Part shown: piece after piece, positions 7,519 to 14,394 of the stretch | Layout: every line of letters begins with the position of its first letter | Position numbering within the stretch: the stretch's first letter is position 1 | Source: Clostridia bacterium | Lineage (GTDB): Bacteria > Bacillota_A > Clostridia > Christensenellales > Aristaeellaceae | DNA length: 17,785 nt | Assembly: GCA_017530275.1 (NCBI GenBank) | Contig: JAFXMP010000166.1 | Location: 1-17,785, forward strand | Direction of reading: 5' to 3' | The notes under the pieces: model-generated | The model's database searches: none | What the model was told of the DNA's origin: nothing | What the model saw: the letters and a program-made list of their open reading frames with translations, nothing else | Translations under genes and position numbers: made by a program

Positions 7519-7547
7519 ATTATCGCATAAAAAAACGGCCCGTGCAA
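7519..7547 (-). promoter_or_regulatory. guaA promoter
   Basis: On the minus strand TTGCAC (7547-7542) and GATAAT (7524-7519) are 17 bases apart, with an extended -10 TGC in front. The leader is about 60 bases and shows no purine-riboswitch core. Confidence 0.6.
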
Positions 7548-7659
7548 TCAAATTATCGAAATATTCTCGTTTTTTTCGCCATTTTCCCGAACTTTTTTCT
7601 TATTTCAAAAAATATGATTCGCTTATTGGAAAATACTTCTCTTTTTCTCCCATATGTGG

Positions 7660-7665
7660 TATACT
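7660..7665 (+). promoter_or_regulatory. Extended -10 promoter of the flavodiiron gene
   Basis: TATACT is preceded directly by TGG, giving an extended -10 element about 55 bases before the start codon. No good -35 is seen at 16-18 bases. The position suits the gene at 7720 and is divergent from the guaA promoter. Confidence 0.5.
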
Positions 7666-7719
7666 TTTTGTGTTTGGCGGACGATGCCAGGCGGAAAGAC
7701 AAAGGAGGACGGCAATACA

Positions 7720-8868
7720 ATGAAGATTACCGATAGCATAAAATATGTTGGGGTTTACGATGGGGGTATTGATCTGTTTGAGGGGCAGTACGCCGTCCCC
7801 ACGGGCGTATCGTACAATTCCTATATCGTTTTTGATGAAAAGATCGCCGTGATGGATTCCGTGGACGCGCGTAAAACCTGGGAGTGGCTTGCCAATGTGG
7901 AAGCCGCCCTGAACGGCAAAGCGCCGGATTATCTGGTGATCGCCCACCTGGAGCCCGACCACAGCGGCAGCATTCAAGCCATTGCGGAAAAGTACCCCGA
8001 AATGAAGCTGGTCATGACCGTGAAGGCCCTTTCCATGCTGCCCCAGTTCGTGGACGCCGCCCTGGCCTCCCGCGCCGTGGCCGTGAAGGATAATGATACT
8101 CTTTCCCTGGGCGCACACACCCTAAAATTCATTACCGCGCCCATGGTGCACTGGCCCGAGGTGATGCTTTCCTATGAGAGCAGCGAAAAGGTGCTGTTCT
8201 CCGCCGATGCTTTCGGCACCTTCGGCAACCCGGAAACCGATCCCTGGCTGCCCGAAGCCCGGCGCTATTATTTTAACATCGTGGGCAAGTACGGCTCCCC
8301 CGTTACGACACTTCTGAAAAAAGCCGCTGCTCTGGATATCACCGCCATCTGTCCCCTGCACGGCCCGGTTCTCACCGGTGATTTGTCCGAATATGTGAGC
8401 AAATACCAGACCTGGAGCAGCTACGCCCCCGAAGAAGCGGGTGTGCTGGTGGCCTTCGGTTCCCTCCACGGCAACACCGCCAAGGCCGCAAAGCTGGCGG
8501 CGGACATGATAAAAGAACAGGGCGTAAAGGTCACCGTGGTCGATCTGGCCCGGGACGATATGGCTTTTGCTCTTTCTGAGGCATTCAAATACGATAAACT
8601 GCTGCTGGCCTGCTCCACCTATGACGGCAATTTCTTCCCCAAAATGGAAGATTTCCTGCTGCACCTGAAAGCCAAGGCTTTCCAGAAGCGCAAGGTGGCC
8701 CTGATCGAAAACGGCTCCTGGGCCCCCATGGCCGCCAAGTGTATGAAGACATATTTGGAACAGATGAAGGATATCACCCTCTGCGAAAACACCGTAACCA
8801 TCAAATCCACCGTGAAAGAAGAAAACAAGGCGCAGATTGCCGCGCTGGTAAACGAGCTGCTGGGCTGA
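7720..8868 (+). CDS. FprA-type flavodiiron protein (oxygen or NO reductase)
   Basis: 382 residues, cytoplasmic. The N-terminal metallo-beta-lactamase-like domain (about 1-245) holds all seven di-iron ligands: His76, Glu78, Asp80 and His81 in HLEPDHSG, His144 in MVHWPE, Asp163 in SADAFG and His214 in CPLHGPV. The flavodoxin domain (about 242-380) has the FMN loop FGSLHGNT. These enzymes reduce O2 to water or NO to N2O with electrons from rubredoxin or a flavoprotein, protecting anaerobes. No rubredoxin domain is fused, so an external donor is needed. The start at 7720 is chosen for its AAGGAGG; the frame is open further upstream but without a ribosome binding site. It is transcribed alone from the 7660 promoter. 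Confidence 0.95.
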   Translation: MKITDSIKYVGVYDGGIDLFEGQYAVPTGVSYNSYIVFDEKIAVMDSVDARKTWEWLANVEAALNGKAPDYLVIAHLEPDHSGSIQAIAEKYPEMKLVMTVKALSMLPQFVDAALASRAVAVKDNDTLSLGAHTLKFITAPMVHWPEVMLSYESSEKVLFSADAFGTFGNPETDPWLPEARRYYFNIVGKYGSPVTTLLKKAAALDITAICPLHGPVLTGDLSEYVSKYQTWSSYAPEEAGVLVAFGSLHGNTAKAAKLAADMIKEQGVKVTVVDLARDDMAFALSEAFKYDKLLLACSTYDGNFFPKMEDFLLHLKAKAFQKRKVALIENGSWAPMAAKCMKTYLEQMKDITLCENTVTIKSTVKEENKAQIAALVNELLG

Positions 8869-8981
8869 CTTATATAACTTTTTTCTGGGGGAAAGCTCAC
8901 ACTCCATAAAGCAGTATTAGACAAAGAATCTGTTAATGGCACCTGCCTACAGGCTTGGTAAATACTGTGAGATTACAGCAC

Positions 8982-9018
8982 GAGGGCTGTTGAACATTGC
9001 AAGTGTTCAGCTGCCCTC
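8982..9018. terminator. Long hairpin between convergent genes
   Basis: GAGGGCTGTTGAACA pairs with TGTTCAGCTGCCCTC (15 positions, one mismatch and one G-T pair) around a 7-base loop. It lies between the flavodiiron gene and the convergent Xre gene. No clean T run follows on either strand, so it may be a weak bidirectional terminator or an RNA-stabilising hairpin. Confidence 0.45.
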
Positions 9019-9047
9019 TATCTTCATATATTATCTTTTTATCGGTA

Positions 9048-9359
9048 CTATTGATCATGATTGAAGGCTTTCACCATAGTCAATGTAGCTTGTTTCTGCT
9101 CCTGGGTTAGCGTCAGCCAGTTATCAAAGAGTTCCTTTAATTCTGGCGTCAATTCAACCATATCCCCTTCGGTGAAAAACTGTGCCAAAGTAATACCAAA
9201 CCCTCGGCAAATAGCCTCTAACGTATCAATGGTGGGCTGGGTATTGCGTTTATATATGTTTTTAATCGTAGAATCGGAAAGCCCGCTCTCCTTGGCGAGA
9301 CGGTATTCCGTCCAATTTCTCTCGTTCAGCAGTTGCCGCAGGCGGCCCAGGGTATCCAT
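9048..9359 (-). CDS. Small Xre-family helix-turn-helix regulator
   Basis: 103 residues. The N-terminal helix-turn-helix (about 4-60) reads GRLRQLLNERNWTEYRLAKE, SGLSDSTIKNIYKR and TLEAICRGFGITLAQFF, as in phage-repressor-like Xre proteins of Clostridia. The short C-terminal helix (TPELKELFDNWLTLTQEQKQ) may serve dimerisation. The start at 9359 has GGAAGG upstream. Two palindromes lie in its promoter region (9388-9421), which suggests autorepression. It is divergent from the secreted-toxin operon that starts about 270 bases away and is a candidate repressor of it, though this is inferred from position only. Confidence 0.85.
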   Translation of the reverse strand: MDTLGRLRQLLNERNWTEYRLAKESGLSDSTIKNIYKRNTQPTIDTLEAICRGFGITLAQFFTEGDMVELTPELKELFDNWLTLTQEQKQATLTMVKAFNHDQ

Positions 9360-9387
9360 CGCATCACAACCTTCCTGTGACTATTTT

Positions 9388-9421
9388 ACTGTTAAGTTGA
9401 ACAGTATCATATTGTCAACTT
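9388..9421. promoter_or_regulatory. Overlapping inverted repeats, candidate operator of the Xre regulator
   Basis: ACTGTT (9388-9393) pairs with AACAGT (9400-9405), and overlapping it AAGTTG (9394-9399) pairs with CAACTT (9416-9421). On the minus strand a TTGACA lies inside the second repeat, where a -35 of the Xre gene could be. The -10 is unclear (TTAACA at 17 bases is poor). Confidence 0.5.
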
Positions 9422-9504
9422 GTCGGCTTTGTGGTATTATTGTTAGCGATGATAGACATAAGGATACCCAATATCATGGGAAAATATGATAGGAGGGTCA
9501 CAAA

Positions 9505-9558
9505 ATGAAGATTCAAGTCTGCGATCATATACCGCTTTTCAGTCTAAAAGATATATGA
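9505..9558 (+). CDS. Possible 17-residue peptide upstream of the secreted operon
   Basis: A strong AGGAGGG at ideal distance precedes an ATG that opens MKIQVCDHIPLFSLKDI and stops at 9558. The stop codon is part of the extended -10 of the next promoter. It could be a small peptide gene, the stub of a lost gene, or a chance frame after a retained ribosome binding site. Nothing similar is recognised. Confidence 0.3.
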   Translation: MKIQVCDHIPLFSLKDI

Positions 9559-9564
9559 TATAAT
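9536..9564 (+). promoter_or_regulatory. Promoter of the secreted two-gene operon
   Basis: TTTTCA (9536-9541) and a perfect TATAAT (9559-9564) are 17 bases apart, and the -10 is extended by TGA in front. Transcription would begin near 9571, about 58 bases before the start codon at 9629. Confidence 0.6.
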
Positions 9565-9628
9565 TCCTATCAGGATATATTTAGAAATTTGTCACCTTCC
9601 GATTTGCCAAACACTGGAGGATAATAGG

Positions 9629-11581
9629 ATGAAGCGAATTTGGATTTTCCTAATGACCGCCTGCATCATTCTTGGCTGCCATAGCGTCTTTGCCGAAACA
9701 AATACCGAGGCGGCGCTTGTCCCTGGTACTGTTATCATGTTCGGCCAATATGAGCAGGACAACAAAATCCAGAATGGAAATGAACCTATCTCGTGGGTCG
9801 TTCTGGATGTACAAGACGGAAAAGCCCTTTTGATCAGTCAATATGCGCTGGATTGCTTGACTTTTAATGAGAGCCAAGCAGATTTGACTTGGGCGGATAG
9901 CTGGATCAGGAAGTGGCTGAATAATGATTTCTTCAATGCTGCTTTTACTGATGACGAGCAGCAATCCATTGTTCTCACAGCTATCCACAATGGCTCAGAA
10001 GATGGATTTGCAGATTATAACCCGGTGGAGATGGACGAAACAAATGACAGGGTATTCCTATTGAGTTATCGGGAAACGATGCACTATTTTCCCGAACAGA
10101 ATGATCGGAAAGTGACCGGCACCGAATATGCGCGAGCCAATGGCGCCAGGTTTGGGGGCTTTACGACCATTGTCATCGGAGAAACAGACTGGTGGCTGCG
10201 CTCTCCGGGCAGAGTAGCCCATGACGCGGCTTTTGTGAACGTGTATGGTAATTTTGATACCAAGAGTAACAACACAAAACAGGGAATCCGCCCGGCGATT
10301 TGGGTGAATATTACAACGGATGGCAGTAATTTTCCCTATACAAGATATACTATGGCGGCTCTCCTGGCAGAGCAGGAAAACTACGCTGAAGCCGTAGAAA
10401 TTTATGAGTCCCTGGGTAATTATAATAACAGTCCTGCTTTGGCGACTTACTGCAAGTATCTCCAAGCTGTACAGGCGTCTGCCATTGGGGAATATAATCT
10501 GGCGATTGATCTGTTTGAAGCCCTGAACGGCTATGAGGACAGCTATGAACGTGGCCGTGCAGCGCGCTATGCCAAAGCAGTTTCCTATCAGGAGGCGGGC
10601 GATTACGCTACGGCTGCCAAACTGTTTGGAGAGGTCGGCCAGTATCAGGACAGTATGGCGCGTATGAAAGCCTGTTTTGAGAAACAGGGAATCTCCATGT
10701 TTTATTTCCATGCAGATGCCGTCAACGCAGGGATGGATAACGGTTATTCAAAGTCAACTGCCATTGATGGCGGCAATAAGCATTTTGGCTGGCGGCTGGG
10801 GCGTTTCTTTATCAGTGGGTTTACCCGGGTAACGGATAATGGAACGGATAATCCTATTTTTATCAAGACCCTGGGCGATTCCGTTACGCTTTGGTTTGAT
10901 TTGGAACAGAATATCAGCGCATTGAATGGCAATACAAATCTGGTGATAAACGAAGATATCAACGGTTTCGATCAATACTTCGGCATACAGAAAACCAACT
11001 TTGGAAAAGGCGCGCTGGTGATTCGTCACACGAATTACCAAAATGCCAAAGGCGATCCAATCCTCTATACGGATTATCTGTTGGCAAAGGGAACAACTGG
11101 CGCAGATACCAAGGTCGTTCTGAATGAAGAAGGCGACTATGAAGTGGCGCTGAACTATGAATTGCAGGACAATGACATCACTCATATCACCAGCAAATTT
11201 GATAACTACCGCATATTCTTCAAATTCTCCATCCGTAACGGGAACTGCATGGTTTATCCTTTCGATGTGGTGACCCGCGTCGAATTGCAGAATACCGCTA
11301 TCACAGAAAACGGCTTCTATTTGGATCTTGCCCGCTCCCGTTATCTGGATATCGATGTGAAGCGTTCCGTGATCATTGAAGGCCCCAATGGTATTGTGGA
11401 GGATGAACGGTTCAACCGTCCGGCCAAGGACGGCGATCAGTATATGCAGGAAGGAATATACACTATTTCGGTCATCAACCGTTATACAGGGGAATCCACA
11501 GTCAAAACGATTTTTGTCGGTTCGGATGAATTATTACAGCACTATATTTCCAACGGCTTCAATATGGATCGCCTGAAGTAA
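9629..11581 (+). CDS. Secreted DUF6273-like / TPR / beta-rich protein
   Basis: 650 residues with a signal peptide (MKRIWIFLMTACIILGC, hydrophobic to about 22). Cleavage after VFA (21-23) is likely, though Cys17 sits in a weak lipobox. Residues about 30-230 resemble DUF6273: PISWVVLD, ALLISQYALD, WIRKWLNNDFFNAAF, then TDWWLRSPG (186-194) and GIRPAIWV. Residues about 240-350 hold TPR-like helices with repeated YAEAVEIYESLGNY, YNLAIDLFEALNGYEDS and YATAAKLFGEVGQYQDS. Residues about 370-630 are beta-rich (HFGWRLGRFFISGFTR, VTLWFDLEQNIS, RIFFKFSIRNGNCMVYPFDV, EDERFNRPAKDGDQY), a domain I have no name for. A GGAGG fixes the start. The toxin-like gene follows after 13 bases with its own AGGAGG, so they form one operon. 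Possible roles are surface display, binding or delivery; none is shown. Confidence 0.8.
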   Translation: MKRIWIFLMTACIILGCHSVFAETNTEAALVPGTVIMFGQYEQDNKIQNGNEPISWVVLDVQDGKALLISQYALDCLTFNESQADLTWADSWIRKWLNNDFFNAAFTDDEQQSIVLTAIHNGSEDGFADYNPVEMDETNDRVFLLSYRETMHYFPEQNDRKVTGTEYARANGARFGGFTTIVIGETDWWLRSPGRVAHDAAFVNVYGNFDTKSNNTKQGIRPAIWVNITTDGSNFPYTRYTMAALLAEQENYAEAVEIYESLGNYNNSPALATYCKYLQAVQASAIGEYNLAIDLFEALNGYEDSYERGRAARYAKAVSYQEAGDYATAAKLFGEVGQYQDSMARMKACFEKQGISMFYFHADAVNAGMDNGYSKSTAIDGGNKHFGWRLGRFFISGFTRVTDNGTDNPIFIKTLGDSVTLWFDLEQNISALNGNTNLVINEDINGFDQYFGIQKTNFGKGALVIRHTNYQNAKGDPILYTDYLLAKGTTGADTKVVLNEEGDYEVALNYELQDNDITHITSKFDNYRIFFKFSIRNGNCMVYPFDVVTRVELQNTAITENGFYLDLARSRYLDIDVKRSVIIEGPNGIVEDERFNRPAKDGDQYMQEGIYTISVINRYTGESTVKTIFVGSDELLQHYISNGFNMDRLK

Positions 11582-11594
11582 GGAGGATGCAGAT

Positions 11595-12692
11595 ATGAAA
11601 AAGTTTGTTTCTGTTATTTTGAGTATCATTCTTGTGATTACGTCTTTTGCAAATAATGCGTTCTCTGAAGAAGAAAAAACTTATTCCAGCATGGGCGATG
11701 TTGAACTACTCGGAGATATTGAGGATGTTGTTTTTGCGTCGCTTGAAAACGATTTACAAAGTGATAATTATATTGTTGAAAATGTAGTTGCAATATATAT
11801 ATCTCAGGAGTATTTGGATGAATTGGCATTCAATTCTCTATCAAATATCTTCTTTGGATATACACTGGAAGAAGTTGAAGAACAATTCCAAGGCACAAAG
11901 TTTGTTTTCACGCTTGGAAATGATAACAGAACTATAGTAAAACCGTTTGAAGTATTAGAAAATAATACATTTGCAACCATCATTAGAAATGTTGCAATTG
12001 GTAGTGGGGTTATATTGCTTTGTGTTACCATTTCAATAGTAGCAACAACCGTGGGAGCACCAGCAACTGTATCAGTTATCTTTGCAACAGCGGCTAAAAC
12101 CGCAACAGCTTATGCAACCAAAGGATTCATTTTCGGGGGACTATCAGCAGCAATCATTAAAGCGATAGAAACGGGAAATTTCGATGAAGCTATTGAGGCT
12201 GGGCTTGTTGCTGGCAGCGAAGGTTTTAAGTGGGGTGCTATCTCAGGAGCGGTAATTGGTGGCTTTAGTAAGGCCGTATCATTAAGGGGTGGCATTCGCT
12301 CCCCGCGCGATTCAGAAGTTAGTGCACTTAATCAATATGGCGGTACAGATGGAAGGGAACAAGTGGCATTTCTTAATGGGGAAGAAGTCAAATACAGTAC
12401 CTATAATGCCACAAGGCCGGATATTGTAAAAACTGTTGGAGATCATATCGAGGCGATTGAAGTAAAAAACTATAGATTAGATAACGAAAACAGTTTTCGG
12501 TTTCTACAGAAAGAACTAATTCGTCAAGTATCAGCGCGTATAGAGAACCTACCAGCCGGGTCAACGCAAAGAATAGTTATAGACGTAAAAGGGCGTGGTT
12601 ATTCGCTTGAATTCATTTATAGAAAAATCGCAGAACTGCAATCTTGTTTAGACATCATTTACCCAGGTATTCCAATCGACTATATGCTTTAA
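11595..12692 (+). CDS. Secreted polymorphic-toxin-like protein with C-terminal PD-(D/E)XK-like nuclease domain
   Basis: 365 residues. A signal peptide (1 to about 24) is followed by an acidic domain (about 25-125: VVAIYISQEYLDELAFNSLS, FVFTLG). Then comes a hydrophobic, Gly/Ala-rich centre (about 128-230) with membrane-like runs and SEGFKWGAISGAVIGG (208-223), of the kind found ahead of toxin tips in Firmicute polymorphic toxins. The tip (about 250-365) has RPD (Asp276), then IEVKNY (Glu289, Lys291) and RQVSARIENLP, fitting a D-E-x-K...Q nuclease core of the restriction-endonuclease fold. The likely target is DNA or RNA. Codons are clearly more AT-rich than in neighbouring genes, which suggests recent transfer. 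No immunity gene follows: a hairpin and a regulator on the opposite strand come next. The nuclease call rests on motif and layout, not on a search. Confidence 0.7.
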   Translation: MKKFVSVILSIILVITSFANNAFSEEEKTYSSMGDVELLGDIEDVVFASLENDLQSDNYIVENVVAIYISQEYLDELAFNSLSNIFFGYTLEEVEEQFQGTKFVFTLGNDNRTIVKPFEVLENNTFATIIRNVAIGSGVILLCVTISIVATTVGAPATVSVIFATAAKTATAYATKGFIFGGLSAAIIKAIETGNFDEAIEAGLVAGSEGFKWGAISGAVIGGFSKAVSLRGGIRSPRDSEVSALNQYGGTDGREQVAFLNGEEVKYSTYNATRPDIVKTVGDHIEAIEVKNYRLDNENSFRFLQKELIRQVSARIENLPAGSTQRIVIDVKGRGYSLEFIYRKIAELQSCLDIIYPGIPIDYML

Positions 12693-12705
12693 CCAGAAAA
12701 TTGCT

Positions 12706-12735
12706 TATCCCCTGCATTTTATCATGCAGGGGATA
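12706..12735. terminator. Perfect 12-bp hairpin ending the toxin operon
   Basis: TATCCCCTGCAT and ATGCAGGGGATA pair without mismatch around a 6-base loop, 14 bases after the toxin stop and just beyond the stop of the convergent Xre gene. T runs are short on both sides, so it probably acts as a bidirectional terminator. Confidence 0.75.
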
Positions 12736-12738
12736 CTT

Positions 12739-12972
12739 TCATTTGCCTAACTCCATTTCAACTATTTGTATCAATTCACTGAGCTTTATCCCCAATGCAT
12801 CGGCAATCCGCCATAGCGTATCAACGTTTGCGTTCTTCTCTCCATTCTCGATCATGGTGAGATGGGTGCGGGCTACTCCTGCCAGGCCGGATAATACCTC
12901 CTGAGAAATGCCTTGCTTTATCCGAAGCTGTCGAATGATCGTCCCCGTGATATGGCTGTCGTATGGAATCAT
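12739..12972 (-). CDS. Small Xre-family helix-turn-helix regulator
   Basis: 77 residues. The start is taken at 12972 (MIPYDSHITG) because GGAGG lies 8 bases upstream; an ATG 18 bases further up would put that GGAGG inside the gene. The protein is almost only a helix-turn-helix: TIIRQLRIKQGISQEVLSGL, AGVARTHLTMIENGEKNAN, TLWRIADALGIKLSELI. It is convergent with the toxin operon, and a palindrome at 13008-13024 lies upstream, which suggests autoregulation. The protein is too short for a ligand domain. It could regulate the island or simply be a plasmid- or phage-derived cargo gene. Confidence 0.85.
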   Translation of the reverse strand: MIPYDSHITGTIIRQLRIKQGISQEVLSGLAGVARTHLTMIENGEKNANVDTLWRIADALGIKLSELIQIVEMELGK

Positions 12973-13007
12973 AACGCGCCCTCCTTTCATGGTTGGTCAT
13001 TGCCTCC

Positions 13008-13024
13008 ATAACAGGGCGTGTTAT
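13008..13024. promoter_or_regulatory. Inverted repeat upstream of the small Xre gene, candidate operator
   Basis: ATAACA and TGTTAT form perfect 6-bp arms around GGGCG, 36 bases before the start codon at 12972. The size and place suit a dimeric Xre operator. Confidence 0.45.
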
Positions 13025-13060
13025 TTTTGCGAATTTTGCGAGTGGATGTTTTTTTATTTG

Positions 13061-13089
13061 AAAAAACCGGTGGGATTGATTCCCGCCGG
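13061..13089 (-). terminator. Intrinsic terminator of rnhA
   Basis: On the minus strand CCGGCGGGA pairs with TCCCACCGG (9 bp, one G-T) around a 5-base loop and is followed directly by six T. It begins 9 bases past the rnhA stop and ends leftward transcription before the small Xre gene. Confidence 0.9.
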
Positions 13090-13097
13090 ATGAACGT

Positions 13098-13604
13098 CTA
13101 TGAATGCTGGATAATCATTTTTTCCGGGTCGCCTAAATCAGGATTGTGCGTCAGGTATTGCTGGATGGCCGCCCGGGCCAGGGCGTCGCAGCGGTTGTTT
13201 TCCGGGTGATCGGCGTGACCTTTTACCTTATGGAACGTGACCACGTGGCCCTTTTTGTTGATCGTCAACAGCAGCAGTCTCCATAAATCCTGGTTTTCCA
13301 CTGGTTTTCCTTCGCTGGTCTTCCAGTTCCGGCGCTGCCAGTTATCCAGCCAATGCTCGTTAAAGGCGTTGATCAAATAAGAGGAATCGGAGTACACGCT
13401 CACCTTGCACCGGGTTTTCAGCTTGCCAAGGCCGCTGATCACCGCGAATACCTCCATGCGGTTGTTGGTGGTTTGGGGCATGCTGCCGCTGATTTCCATT
13501 TCATGTTGGCCATACCGCAGGATCGCCGCCCAGCCCCCGGGACCCGGATTGCCGGAGCATGCCCCGTCTGTAAAAATATCCACCTGTTTCAGCGTTTCGC
13601 TCAT
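13098..13604 (-). CDS. rnhA: Ribonuclease HI
   Basis: 168 residues. Degrades the RNA strand of RNA-DNA hybrids, needed for primer and R-loop removal. The catalytic set is complete: Asp13 in IFTDGACSGNPGPGGW, Glu51 in NNRMEV, Asp73 in YSDSSYL, His130 in KVKGHAD and Asp140 in NNRCD. A basic handle segment is present around DNWQRRNWKTSEGK. The length is slightly above that of the E. coli enzyme (155), mostly at the ends. It is a single-gene unit with its own promoter (13644-13672) and terminator. The start at 13604 has AGGA nearby and leaves the normal short N-terminus before the first strand. Confidence 0.96.
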   Translation of the reverse strand: MSETLKQVDIFTDGACSGNPGPGGWAAILRYGQHEMEISGSMPQTTNNRMEVFAVISGLGKLKTRCKVSVYSDSSYLINAFNEHWLDNWQRRNWKTSEGKPVENQDLWRLLLLTINKKGHVVTFHKVKGHADHPENNRCDALARAAIQQYLTHNPDLGDPEKMIIQHS

Positions 13605-13643
13605 GCCTGTCCTGTGCCTCCCATCCGTTTCGTACCGGATAAT

Positions 13644-13672
13644 GTTATACCATATCTTGCGGTAAAAAGCAA
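13644..13672 (-). promoter_or_regulatory. rnhA promoter
   Basis: On the minus strand TTGCTT (13672-13667) and TATAAC (13649-13644) are 17 bases apart, with TGG directly before the -10 (extended). The predicted leader is about 30 bases. No clear sigma-E type promoter was found for the divergent spo genes. Confidence 0.5.
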
Positions 13673-13743
13673 TTACTGCCCCAAGATTTTATCATGCCGG
13701 GATAAATCTCCACATAGGATGAAACGAATAGGAGGCGACGGTC

Positions 13744-14394
13744 ATGATCAAGCGTATCGAGAATGCAGGCACTTCCGAACAGGAGCAAGCGGAAATCATC
13801 TATCTTCCGCCCGATAAGCCCCGCTGGGGAGAACACTTAGCCCGTAACCTGGCGCTTGCCGGTATGCTGGTCATCACTGTCGCGGCTGTGCGGAACGCGG
13901 AGCTCCCGTCGGGACGCACAGTGCTGACAGCGGTGCAGCAGATAATCAACGGGGAATGGGATGATCACTTGGGAAAGATCAGCTTCGTGGGACGCTTTCT
14001 GCCGGAGACCGTGGCCGTATTCTTTGACTCGAGCCCGGACTTTGCATTGACTGCCCCCTGCTTCGGCAGCATCACGCACAGATGGACTGAACAGGAACCG
14101 TATCTGGGATATCAGAGTGAGGATCATCAGGTCTTTGCGGCAGCCGCCGGTCAGGTGATGAGCGTATACCATGGGGCTGATGAAGAATACATCCTGCGTG
14201 TGAGACACGATAACGGGCTGGAAACCATGTATTATAATTTGGCCTCCGTCTCCGCCGCAGAGGGAGACATGGTGACGCCCGGCACCTGCCTTGGCAGTGC
14301 GCTTCCCAGCGGCGTGATCATAGAGGTCCGCCGCGCCGGGTATCCTATCGATCCCACGGATTTGATGACAGCCCGGGTCAGGAGTGCGCCATGA
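13744..14394 (+). CDS. spoIVFA: SpoIVFA-like inactive M23 protein, regulator of the SpoIVFB protease
   Basis: 216 residues: a cytoplasmic N-terminus, one membrane segment at about 33-49, then an extracytoplasmic part ending in an M23 (LytM-like) fold at about 105-205 (FAAAAGQVMSVY, YILRVRHDNGLETMYYNL, GDMVTPGTCLG, IIEVRRAG). The zinc-binding His residues are missing: YNL stands where active enzymes have a His, and VIIEVR where they have HFEVR. It is therefore a binding rather than a cutting domain, as in SpoIVFA of Bacillus, which holds SpoIVFB inactive in the outer forespore membrane until the SpoIVB signal arrives. A strong AGGAGG fixes the start. It overlaps spoIVFB by ATGA. The identification rests on fold, topology and neighbour. 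Confidence 0.75.
   Translation: MIKRIENAGTSEQEQAEIIYLPPDKPRWGEHLARNLALAGMLVITVAAVRNAELPSGRTVLTAVQQIINGEWDDHLGKISFVGRFLPETVAVFFDSSPDFALTAPCFGSITHRWTEQEPYLGYQSEDHQVFAAAAGQVMSVYHGADEEYILRVRHDNGLETMYYNLASVSAAEGDMVTPGTCLGSALPSGVIIEVRRAGYPIDPTDLMTARVRSAP

Noticed and set aside
6566..7723. Long plus-strand open frame antisense to guaA
   Set aside because: guaA on the minus strand is certain. The plus frame has a shadow-like composition and no start signals, and it runs into the real flavodiiron leader.
8869..13060. att-type direct repeats flanking the toxin island
   Set aside because: No convincing matching repeats were found by eye on the two sides; a computed comparison would be needed.
13620..13743. 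Sigma-E promoter for spoIVFA
   Set aside because: A CATAGGAT resembling the -10 is present near 13725, but no -35 of the right form lies at the right distance.
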